Shown one piece after another: positions 9,078 to 16,636 of a DNA stretch of 64,000 bases. The DNA is taken from NCBI RefSeq assembly GCF_014203095.1, contig NZ_JACHIG010000008.1, positions 274,219-338,218 of the forward strand. Direction: 5' to 3'. The notes below the pieces were generated by a model. That model worked only from the letters and a program-made list of their open reading frames with translations, had not been told where the DNA came from and searched no databases. The first letter of the stretch is position 1. Every line of letters starts with the position of its first letter. Made by a program: the position numbers and the translations under genes. The DNA comes from Prosthecobacter vanneervenii. GTDB taxonomy: Bacteria; Verrucomicrobiota; Verrucomicrobiia; Verrucomicrobiales; Verrucomicrobiaceae.

Positions 9078-9149
9078 GACGCAGGTCTCTCATCAAGGCA
9101 TGAACCTGTTCCTGCATGACAAATTCTGCCCCTCGTGGCATATCATGCC

Positions 9150-9728
9150 ATGAGTTCGATCCGCCAACATCTCACTCTCCTTATGGTCGGCATGCTCACC
9201 GCAGCCGTGTTGTCTTCTTGCACCGGAGGCAGTCTCAGCCGCCTCAGAAACGTGCGCACCGGAGCCATCGGCATTGGCCCTACCGGCAGCCATCCTGAAG
9301 ATCGGCAGCTGCCTCATCTCAAGCCAGAGTCCTCAGAGGAACTCCGAGTTCATCTCGCCGTTCAGCGTGGCGTGGAGCGTGCCTTGGATGACAGTCGTGC
9401 CTTCAGCTACATCCCCTTCACTCAGATGCAGCAGGTGCCCCGTCACCTCACGCCCTTCAATGAGCGTTCCGAAGTCAAAAAATTCGCCACCATCAATCAT
9501 CTCACTGCGGTCGTTCGCGTCTGGGTCACACCCGATTTCACCAACCAGAGCGTCACCGTCGGCATCCTCACCCACAACCGCAGTGGCAAGCCCGTCGCCA
9601 CCAGTCTCTCCGAAGCTCCTGGTCCTGTTCCCCCTCTGAAAAATCCCACCGCCCGCTCTTCCCTTTCCACCTGGGAAAAGACCGCCCGTGAGGCCACCCA
9701 AAAAGCCCTCGCCAAAGTGCGCGGCTAA
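9150..9728 (+). CDS. lipoprotein, function unknown
   Basis: The 192-aa protein has a type II signal: MSSIRQHLTLLMVGM, a hydrophobic run, and the lipobox LSSC about residue 26, so it should be lipid-anchored. The mature part contains VQRGVERALDDSRAFSYIPF and a later strand-rich part (VVRVWVTPDFTNQSVTVGIL). No catalytic motif is visible. The ATG at 9150 is preferred to a GTG at 9135 because it gives the normal signal length. Confidence 0.75.
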   Translation: MSSIRQHLTLLMVGMLTAAVLSSCTGGSLSRLRNVRTGAIGIGPTGSHPEDRQLPHLKPESSEELRVHLAVQRGVERALDDSRAFSYIPFTQMQQVPRHLTPFNERSEVKKFATINHLTAVVRVWVTPDFTNQSVTVGILTHNRSGKPVATSLSEAPGPVPPLKNPTARSSLSTWEKTAREATQKALAKVRG

Positions 9729-9795
9729 AAGGCTCTGCTGCCTGCGCGTGATTACCGTGAGATCATCCCTCCTCCCAACGTAAAAAAGCGCTCTC

Positions 9796-10938
9796 ATGAA
9801 ACCAACCCTCTTCCTCGCCCTCTTTGCCAGCACGTCCCTGCTAGCCCAGACCGCCGCCCCCAAGGCGCCTACCGCCCCAGCCCCCAATACTACACCAGCC
9901 AAGCCCAAAGGCCCCACCATTCCCGCAGATGCCCAGTGGCATGATGTCACCACATGGGGTGTCGAAGGCCGTGGCTGGGAAGACCAGGAACGCAAGCGCT
10001 GGTTCGACCGCTTCCCCGCCAAGGCGGAAAAAACCGTCACTCCCGCCGTGTGGGGCCTCAGTCGCGACAGCGCGGGCATGATGGTTCGCTTCAAGACAGA
10101 CGCCAAAGCCATCTACTGCCGCTACGATCTTTCCAAGGCCAACCTCGCTCTCCCCGCCATGCCTGCCACTGGCGTCAGCGGGCTCGACCTCTACGCACGC
10201 GATGCCAAAGGCAAGTGGCGCTGGGTCGCCTGCCCCAAGCCCGACAAGCAACACGTCGAAACCGTGATGATCGGCGACATCACCCCTGGCGAGCACGAAT
10301 TCGCCGCCTATCTGCCGCTCTACAACGGCGTCGAAAAACTCGAGATCGGCGTCCCTGCTGGCGCAAAGTTTGAAGGCCTTGCCCCGCGCCAGAAACCCAT
10401 TGTCTTCTACGGCACCTCCATCACCCATGGTGCCAATGCCTCACGTCCCGGCATGGTGCACACCGCCATCCTCGGTCGTCATCTGGACCGCCCGGTCATG
10501 AACCTCGGCTTCTCCGGCAATGGCAAGATGGACGCCGCAGTGGGAGACCTCCTCAACGAACTCGACCCCGCCGCCATCGTCATCGACTGCCTCCCCAACA
10601 TGGGCCCCGCAGACGTCACCGCCAAATGCGGGCCGCTCGTCAAGCAGCTCCGCTCCAAGCACACCACCATACCCATCATCCTCGTCGAGGACCGCCGCTT
10701 CACGAACTCCTGGATCACCCCTGGCAAGGCCAAGTTCCACGACGACAACCACGCCGCCCTCAAGGCCGCCTACGAACAGCTTAAAAAAGAGAAAGTCGCC
10801 AACCTCCACTACATCGGCGGAGACGCCCTCTACGGCACCGACGCCGAAGGCTCGAACGATGCCTCCCACGGCACGGATCTCGGCTTCCTCCGCCAGGCAG
10901 AAATCTTCGAGCCCGTGCTGCGCAAAGCACTGAAGTAA
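9796..10938 (+). CDS. secreted SGNH/GDSL hydrolase with N-terminal GxDLY domain
   Basis: The 380-aa protein has a signal peptide (MKPTLFLALFASTSLLAQ) followed by a Pro/Ala linker. A beta-rich N-domain carries SGLDLYARD, the GxDLY motif of SGNH_hydro_N. The catalytic domain starts at VFYGTSITHG, with nucleophile S208 in a GTSI block. It continues through LGFSGNGKMD (block II Gly/Asn) and ends with DASH (D355, H358), completing the triad. Such enzymes hydrolyse acyl esters on polysaccharides or lipids outside the cytoplasm. Its stop codon directly abuts the stop of the convergent propeller gene. Confidence 0.85.
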   Translation: MKPTLFLALFASTSLLAQTAAPKAPTAPAPNTTPAKPKGPTIPADAQWHDVTTWGVEGRGWEDQERKRWFDRFPAKAEKTVTPAVWGLSRDSAGMMVRFKTDAKAIYCRYDLSKANLALPAMPATGVSGLDLYARDAKGKWRWVACPKPDKQHVETVMIGDITPGEHEFAAYLPLYNGVEKLEIGVPAGAKFEGLAPRQKPIVFYGTSITHGANASRPGMVHTAILGRHLDRPVMNLGFSGNGKMDAAVGDLLNELDPAAIVIDCLPNMGPADVTAKCGPLVKQLRSKHTTIPIILVEDRRFTNSWITPGKAKFHDDNHAALKAAYEQLKKEKVANLHYIGGDALYGTDAEGSNDASHGTDLGFLRQAEIFEPVLRKALK

Positions 10939-12237
10939 TTACTTCCCGATCTTGTACAGCGCCTTGTCTGTGCGGACAAACAGGGCGCTGCCATCGGCAA
11001 TCGGACTCGCCATGATCGCGCCATCCATCGTGTTCTGCGCCAGGATCTTGAACTCCTTCGCGGCGTTCACGATCGTCACCACGCCTTCGCGGCTGCAGAA
11101 GTAAAGTTTGCCATCCGCCAGGATCGGCGAGGCGCTGTATTTTCCACCAATGCGTTCGCGGTAGCAGGCCTCTCCCGTCTTCGTGTCCACGCAGCTCACG
11201 ATGCCGCCGTCATCCACGTAGAAAATCAGGCCGCCATGCAGCACGGGCGAGCACATCTTGGGCGCGTTCTTGTTGTTGCGCCACGCCACCTCAGGCGTCT
11301 TGAGCCCCTCGTATTTCAGCGCCACCATCGCCGACTTTCCATACGCAGTGCTGAAGTAGATCTGCTGCTCGTCCACCACCGGCACCGTGGACATCGAAAA
11401 GCCCAGCTCACCATAATGCACCTTCCACAGCTCGGCACCGGTCTGCGGATCGTAGCCATAAATGTTGTTCGCCGCTGAACTCACCACCTGCGGCTTGCCA
11501 TTGATCGTCGCCACCAGCGGCGTGCCATAGGCTTTGCGCTGCTGCGGGCGCGGGTCCATCTCTCCGCTGCGCGGGGTCTTCCACGCCAGCTTTCCGGTGT
11601 TCTTGTCAAAGGCGGCGATGAACTGCGCGTCGCTGCCGTCAAAATGCGCGATCAGCCTGTCTCCATGCAGCACTGCCGTGGAGCCCGGTCCGTTTTCATG
11701 CATCACGTTCAGCTCCTGATTTTTCCACAGCACCTTCAGAGTGCGCGTGTCCAGCGCCACCGTGCCAAACGAACCAAAGTGCGCATACAGCCGCCCCTCC
11801 TCCAGCACCGGAGACGGCGAGGCATAGCTGTTGAGCTGATGCGCCCACTGCGGGTCCTTCACATTCAGCAGCTCGATGTCATGCAGGATCTTGCCACTGC
11901 TTCGATCCACACAGACCGCACGCAGGCTCACTGAGCCCAGCACCGTCAGCGGCTGGTCTCCGGTGTTGGTTTCCAGCCTGCGCTTGGCCTCCTCAGCCGT
12001 GGCGGCGGTTTCCAGAGCAGTCGTCAGCCAGATCTGCTCTCCCCACATGACAGGGGTCGAATGCCCACGCCCCGGCAGCCCTGTCTTCCAGGCCACGTTG
12101 CTTGTCTCGCTCCAGGTGTCGGGCAGACCTGAGGCAGAGGCATGTCCTTGGGCGGACGGGCCGCGCCATTCGGGCCAGTTGCCGGCATACGTAGCGGTGG
12201 AAAGAAGCAGAAGGGCGGGCAGCAGTCGGGTCATCAT
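10939..12237 (-). CDS. PQQ-type beta-propeller repeat protein, secreted
   Basis: The 432-aa protein starts MMTRLLPALLLLSTATYAG, a signal peptide. NWPEWRGPSAQGHA follows, the hallmark opening of outer-membrane PQQ-like propeller proteins of Planctomycetes and Verrucomicrobia. At least five blades are visible through repeats of the type AFDKNTGKLAWKT, GYDPQTGAELWKV, CVDTKTGEACYRE. It has no recognisable dehydrogenase catalytic residues, so it is probably a structural or scaffold propeller rather than an enzyme. The start at 12237 leaves a 55-bp divergent region shared with the amidohydrolase gene. Confidence 0.85.
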   Translation of the reverse strand: MMTRLLPALLLLSTATYAGNWPEWRGPSAQGHASASGLPDTWSETSNVAWKTGLPGRGHSTPVMWGEQIWLTTALETAATAEEAKRRLETNTGDQPLTVLGSVSLRAVCVDRSSGKILHDIELLNVKDPQWAHQLNSYASPSPVLEEGRLYAHFGSFGTVALDTRTLKVLWKNQELNVMHENGPGSTAVLHGDRLIAHFDGSDAQFIAAFDKNTGKLAWKTPRSGEMDPRPQQRKAYGTPLVATINGKPQVVSSAANNIYGYDPQTGAELWKVHYGELGFSMSTVPVVDEQQIYFSTAYGKSAMVALKYEGLKTPEVAWRNNKNAPKMCSPVLHGGLIFYVDDGGIVSCVDTKTGEACYRERIGGKYSASPILADGKLYFCSREGVVTIVNAAKEFKILAQNTMDGAIMASPIADGSALFVRTDKALYKIGK

Positions 12238-12292
12238 GATGCGAGAAAAAACGTGGCAGCAAGCGGGGAACTGTCTTTCACTGGCCACGATC

Positions 12293-13159
12293 ATGCGCAT
12301 CCTGTTTTTTCTTTTTGTTTCTGCCGCCGCACTGCAGGCCCAGACGGCGGAGCTGGAGACGTACATCGAGGTGCGTCACGGCACGCTGCCCATCGTTCTC
12401 ACCGTCCCCCACGGCGGCAGCCTGAAACCGGCCAATGTGCTCGCTCGCCGCTATGGCGTGACAGGCACGGATTCCAACACCATACCGCTGGCTGAGATGA
12501 TCATCGAAGAGCTGGAGTCTCGCTACGGCGCCAGACCTCACGCCATCATCTCCCGCCTCAGCCGCACAAGGCTCGACCCCAACCGCGATCTCGAAGAAGC
12601 CGCCCAAGGAGACCCCACTGCCGTGGCCGCCTGGCACCGTTTTCACGACAGCGCCCAGAAGGCCTGCGATACTGTGATGAAAAAAAGCGGCCTCGGTCTC
12701 CTTCTCGACATCCATGGCCACCGCCACCTGGAGCAGCGCGTGGAACTGGGCTACCTCGTGAAGGCAGACATTCTCAAGCACTCCGACGCGGAGCTGAACG
12801 CCGACACCGCCCTTATCGCCTCCACCTGCATCCGCGATCTCGACAAACGCTCGCCTCAGACCTTTGCCGAGCTGCTGCGCGGCCCCCAGAGCCTCGGCGG
12901 ACTGCTGGAATTTCGCGGCTTCCGCTCTTTGCCCAGCCCCACCAGACCCAGCCCCGGCTTCATGGCAGGCTACTTCAGCGGTGTGTATGATGTCGCGGCT
13001 CACGGCTCGCGCAGCGGCGGCACGGTCAGCGCTATTCAGCTGGAATGCCCTTGGAACAATGTGCGAGATACTCCCGAGAACCAGCGCCGCTTCGCAGTGG
13101 CGCTGGCAGATTCACTCGGCATTTACTTTGAGGTCCACTTTGGCCGGAAGCTGAAGTGA
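12293..13159 (+). CDS. N-formylglutamate amidohydrolase-like secreted protein
   Basis: The 288-aa protein has a short signal peptide (MRILFFLFVSAAALQAQ). Landmarks are VPHGGSL near the N-terminus, SRTRLDPNRDLEEAA, LLLDIHGH, and a C-terminal IQLECPWNN. These match the zinc-dependent N-formylglutamate amidohydrolase fold (HSG, DxNR, DxH positions). The usual family acts in the cytoplasm on N-formylglutamate, so a secreted member may have another N-acyl amino acid or peptide substrate. The last 48 bp overlap the convergent transporter-like gene. Confidence 0.7.
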   Translation: MRILFFLFVSAAALQAQTAELETYIEVRHGTLPIVLTVPHGGSLKPANVLARRYGVTGTDSNTIPLAEMIIEELESRYGARPHAIISRLSRTRLDPNRDLEEAAQGDPTAVAAWHRFHDSAQKACDTVMKKSGLGLLLDIHGHRHLEQRVELGYLVKADILKHSDAELNADTALIASTCIRDLDKRSPQTFAELLRGPQSLGGLLEFRGFRSLPSPTRPSPGFMAGYFSGVYDVAAHGSRSGGTVSAIQLECPWNNVRDTPENQRRFAVALADSLGIYFEVHFGRKLK

Positions 13160-14623
13160 GCGCGCCGTCTTCGGCTGCGGCTGTCCAGGCTCTGCTTTTT
13201 TGAGCCTCTCCCAACAGCCGTCGGCCACCTCCTTCTGCGCGCAAAAGCAGCGGATGTCCGCAGGCGTGCATGAGGCCCAGTCCACCGGGATGCGCTCATC
13301 ACTCAGTCCCCGGCGGTGCAGCCAGCCAAAGAAGGAAAGGCTGCCCAGCAGCGCCAGGTTGAAGGGCAGGCACAGCGGCAGCAGGGCCACACGCAGCAGC
13401 GCCTCGGAGAGCGGCTCCCAGGCCAGCGCCAGCAGCAGTGTCATCATCAGCATCCACATCACCGTTTTCACATTCAGCCGCAGATAGTGCCCGCCGAGCG
13501 CCAGCGCCAGCACCACCACATTCATGGCAAAGGCAGGATCTCCAAACACCGGCCGCCACGCCGAGCCCAACATGCACACCAGCACCGCCACCAGAGCTAC
13601 GAGCGCACTCGTGCGCGAATGAAACAGCAAACCGATGAAAAACCACAGCCAGCACAGCAGCACACGTGTGGAGGTAAACTGCGCCGTTAGACTCAGATGG
13701 CTGGAAAGAAATCCGCTCCACGCCTTCGCATACGCCTCCGCCTTGCCACCAGAAAGCGTGGCGGCAAATCCGCTGAACGCATCTGCAAACAGCGGCGCAC
13801 ACAACGCAGCCGTGGTGAAATGCCGCCGAGCTTCCTCAGGGTGTCCGGCCTGCAGCTCACACCAGCCCAGTCCATCCCATGAATCGGCAAAAAAGGAATC
13901 CAGCGCCACCGCTCGTCGAAACGCCAGCACCGCATCATCATAGCGCCCTTGGCGGAAGCGGCTCCAGCCCAGCCCGTCATACGCATCTGCCACGCCTATT
14001 TTCAGTGACAGCACACGCGAGAATGCCGTCTGCGCACCGGTCTGGTCTCCCCGGCGGTACAGGCTCCAGCCCAGCCCCGCGCAGCGGTAGGCCTCGGCCA
14101 TGTCCGTGCTCACCTCCGTATTGAGAAAATGCTTCTCCGCTTTTTCAAAGCGGTTGGCCAGCAGCGCACGCCAGCCGCGTGTCAGCTCGGCGTCATGCAC
14201 GCCGAAGAAGATGAGCGCTGTCAGCGCTGCCCAGGCTGCGACCACATACGGCAGACTGAAGAGCACATAGGGAGACTTATCCTCATGCATGCGCTCCGCC
14301 ACCGGCACAAAAAAGAACACCATTCCTGCACACCCCAGCGCCGTGGCGAGCGCCTGCGCCCACAGCGGCACCTGCGGAAAGAGATACCACAGCGCCCCCA
14401 GCAGTGCGCCGTTCACGCTGAAGAGCCCCGTCTTCAGCACACTGTCATTCTGTGCCCTCCACAAGGCGAGGGCGGAGATCAGCAGCGCCCCGCCCAGGCT
14501 CATCAGCGCCATCTCTACCGAGAGCACAAACATCCCGACAAGCACGCATGCGCCCGTGATCCGGTTGTTTGCCACGAGCATCTGCCCGTAACCACGCAGG
14601 GTGTGGTCCAGCAGGCGTTTCAT
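13112..14623 (-). CDS. urea-transporter-like membrane protein with TPR domain inserted between its two halves
   Basis: The 503-aa protein has three parts. Residues 5-135 resemble the first half of the bacterial urea transporter family: LRGYGQMLVANNRITG (family LRGxGQVxFQNNPLxG), GLFSVNGALLGAL (family GLYGFNGxLVGLAL) and SLPYVVAAWAAL (family TAPFVLxTWLxL). Residues about 145-300 are TPR repeats (DAYDGLGWSRFRQGRYDDAV, DSWDGLGWCELQAGHPEEA). Residues about 305-432 return to the transporter half pattern, with AFAMNVVVLALALGG and CLPFNLALLGSL. The last 70 residues are soluble. Membership of the UT fold is pattern-based inference. It is the last gene of the operon and overlaps the ligase gene by 4 nt (ATGA). 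Confidence 0.7.
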   Translation of the reverse strand: MKRLLDHTLRGYGQMLVANNRITGACVLVGMFVLSVEMALMSLGGALLISALALWRAQNDSVLKTGLFSVNGALLGALWYLFPQVPLWAQALATALGCAGMVFFFVPVAERMHEDKSPYVLFSLPYVVAAWAALTALIFFGVHDAELTRGWRALLANRFEKAEKHFLNTEVSTDMAEAYRCAGLGWSLYRRGDQTGAQTAFSRVLSLKIGVADAYDGLGWSRFRQGRYDDAVLAFRRAVALDSFFADSWDGLGWCELQAGHPEEARRHFTTAALCAPLFADAFSGFAATLSGGKAEAYAKAWSGFLSSHLSLTAQFTSTRVLLCWLWFFIGLLFHSRTSALVALVAVLVCMLGSAWRPVFGDPAFAMNVVVLALALGGHYLRLNVKTVMWMLMMTLLLALAWEPLSEALLRVALLPLCLPFNLALLGSLSFFGWLHRRGLSDERIPVDWASCTPADIRCFCAQKEVADGCWERLKKAEPGQPQPKTARSLQLPAKVDLKVNAE

Positions 14624-15945
14624 GCGGCGAGGGGAAGTTCAGAAATCACCAGCGGCACCTTATGCGATCCTGCGGGTGCGGCAATCACGGAGACAAAGCT
14701 CATCTGCAGATCTACCGCGCCGCCTAAAGCCTCATTCAGCGCCGCCTGCACGCCGCTTTCGACGCAGCCTTTCGACGCACAGTCCTCGATCACCACCCTT
14801 ACCTCCAAAACCCCCGGCTGCTTCTGCACCACTTGGTACTGCGCCAGACCAGGCACCTCTTCAATTGCATTGGTGATGACATACGGCGAGATCAGCGTTC
14901 CGCTCTGCGCGCGCAGCATCGCGGCGCTGCGGCCTTCGATCTGCCGGATGCTCCGCGCACTGCTGCCACACGGACACGGCTCCGTCTCCCACCGTGCCAA
15001 ATCTCCCAGACCGCGATACCGCAGCATAGGCGTGGCGGTGTTTGTCAGGTCGGTGATCACGATGTTACCCAGCCCGTTTGTGGGCCTTCCGTTTTCATCC
15101 ACGATCTCACAGATCACATTCGTCTCGGCAATGTGCCACCGCGCATCATGCAGGCACTGCCAGGCCACCAGTCCGCCCTCCGTGCTGGTGTACGTCTCGA
15201 TCAGCCGCGCATTTGGAAACACCTGCCCCAGCAGATGCTTCGTGTGTGCATCCAGCATCTCAGATGTCAGGTGGATGATTCTCGTCTGCTTCACCACCCG
15301 CTTCTGATCTCGCAGCTCCAGCGCAATGGCTCGCAGCGTCGAAGGGTAGGAGGAGACAAACTCAGGCGCTATGCCGAGCAGCTTGTCCGTGAGCTTGGCC
15401 ACAGGATCATGCACCGAAAGCAGGCGCGAATCCGGCACCGTCGTGCGCAGGAGATCCGCGGCAGCGTAGTCGATGCTGTCCCGCGCCATGTCCACCAGAT
15501 ACAGCCCGTTGCCGATCGGCCTCCCCTGGCACCAGTCATAAAACAGCGCCGTGTTCCACGCCATGTAGTGCCAGAGAGACTCCTCCGTGCGCGCCATGCT
15601 GGCCGGGATGCCGGTGGACCCCGACGAGGAAATCCACCTCACCTCATCGCGATTGTCTTTGGAAATCAGCTCCTCCTTGCTGGCTGCGCGCAGATCCTGC
15701 TTGGTCAGAATCGGCAGCTTGGAAAGGTCATCCCAGTCATCCAGCATCGCGGGTGTGAATCCCGCCTGCTCAAACAGCCGCTGATAAAGCGGCACCTTCT
15801 CGTGCGCATGCTTCACCAGCGCGCGAAGCGTGCGCCACTGGTGTGCTCGCCGCTTCGGCGTGCTCCACCCACGCTGCTCGATCACCTGATCCAGCGCGGC
15901 ATGCAGCCGACGCCCGCGTGTGAGAATCTGTGTGGGAGTGTACAT
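14620..15945 (-). CDS. PaaK/CapK-like adenylate-forming ligase
   Basis: The 441-aa protein belongs to the phenylacetate-CoA ligase branch of the ANL superfamily. It has the phosphate-binding loop SSSGSTGIPAS near residues 110-120, the TSTEGG adenylate motif, LRYRGLGDLARWE (the Asp that binds ribose), and a CPCG zinc-type pair. The family activates a carboxylic acid as its adenylate and passes it to CoA or another acceptor. Its place between a TPR protein and a transporter in an operon with an ATP-grasp ligase and a decarboxylase suggests it activates a building block or product of that pathway. The substrate is unknown. Confidence 0.8.
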   Translation of the reverse strand: MYTPTQILTRGRRLHAALDQVIEQRGWSTPKRRAHQWRTLRALVKHAHEKVPLYQRLFEQAGFTPAMLDDWDDLSKLPILTKQDLRAASKEELISKDNRDEVRWISSSGSTGIPASMARTEESLWHYMAWNTALFYDWCQGRPIGNGLYLVDMARDSIDYAAADLLRTTVPDSRLLSVHDPVAKLTDKLLGIAPEFVSSYPSTLRAIALELRDQKRVVKQTRIIHLTSEMLDAHTKHLLGQVFPNARLIETYTSTEGGLVAWQCLHDARWHIAETNVICEIVDENGRPTNGLGNIVITDLTNTATPMLRYRGLGDLARWETEPCPCGSSARSIRQIEGRSAAMLRAQSGTLISPYVITNAIEEVPGLAQYQVVQKQPGVLEVRVVIEDCASKGCVESGVQAALNEALGGAVDLQMSFVSVIAAPAGSHKVPLVISELPLAA

Positions 15946-15969
15946 GGTGGAGCACCTTTCTCGCTCAGC

Positions 15970-16617
15970 TCAGCGCTGCCCTGGCGGTGGCATCTGCCCT
16001 GGGTGCGTGATGGCAAACCCGTCGCGCACCAGGTAGCCCTGCGGATTGATTTCCATAAGTTTTTCAAAGACCGGTGCCGCCAGCTTTGCCTGCCCTTGGT
16101 TGATCTGCGACCAGCCAAACCAGCTCATGCCGATCGGCTCCTCAGGCATCAGCTTGTAGGCGCGTTCAAAGTACACCTCTGCCTTGCGATACTCCTGCTG
16201 GTTGAAAAGAATCTCACCTGCGATCAACAGCGTGGACCTGTGAAACTGATCAATCTTGAGCACTTCCCGCGCCTCGCGCAGCACGTCCTCCGGCTTTATC
16301 TGGGCTTGATAGACATTCATCATGCCTAGATGCGGCGTGATCGCGCGGGGCTCCTGCTTCGCGGCAGTCGTGTAGTATTGAATCGCCTTCACATAGTCCT
16401 GCTTGAGATACGAGAGCCAGCCAGCCCTCACAGACGCCAGGTAGGTTTCTCCTCCGGCATTTTTAAAAGCCATCACACTGTCCAGCGCAGCGGTGTAATC
16501 TTGGTTGGACTCTTCAGTCAGAGACTTCTGCCAGGCTTCCGAAATGGCGGCCAGTTTATCGGCGGCACTTGCAGCGCTGACGCAGGCAAAGGCGAGGATG
16601 AGAATGCATGTTTTCAT
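15970..16617 (-). CDS. secreted TPR protein
   Basis: The 215-aa protein has a signal peptide (MKTCILILAFACVSAASA) and then about four tetratricopeptide-like helical pairs, for example VRAGWLSYLKQDYVKAIQYY and EILFNQQEYRKAEVYFERAY. It should act outside the cytoplasm as a protein-binding scaffold. It sits 19 nt after the UT-M23 gene and 24 nt before the ligase gene, inside the same operon. A partner could be the TPR or M23 part of the two membrane proteins, which is inferred only from position. Confidence 0.75.
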   Translation of the reverse strand: MKTCILILAFACVSAASAADKLAAISEAWQKSLTEESNQDYTAALDSVMAFKNAGGETYLASVRAGWLSYLKQDYVKAIQYYTTAAKQEPRAITPHLGMMNVYQAQIKPEDVLREAREVLKIDQFHRSTLLIAGEILFNQQEYRKAEVYFERAYKLMPEEPIGMSWFGWSQINQGQAKLAAPVFEKLMEINPQGYLVRDGFAITHPGQMPPPGQR

Positions 16618-16636
16618 GGTGTGTGTTGGTAGTGGG

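Noticed and set aside
14129..15307. Long plus-strand open frame (392 codons) opposite the ligase and transporter genes
   Set aside because: It is the antisense shadow of GC-rich genes: Arg/His/Gln-rich, no domain, and the opposite strand carries clear PaaK-like and UT-like motifs.
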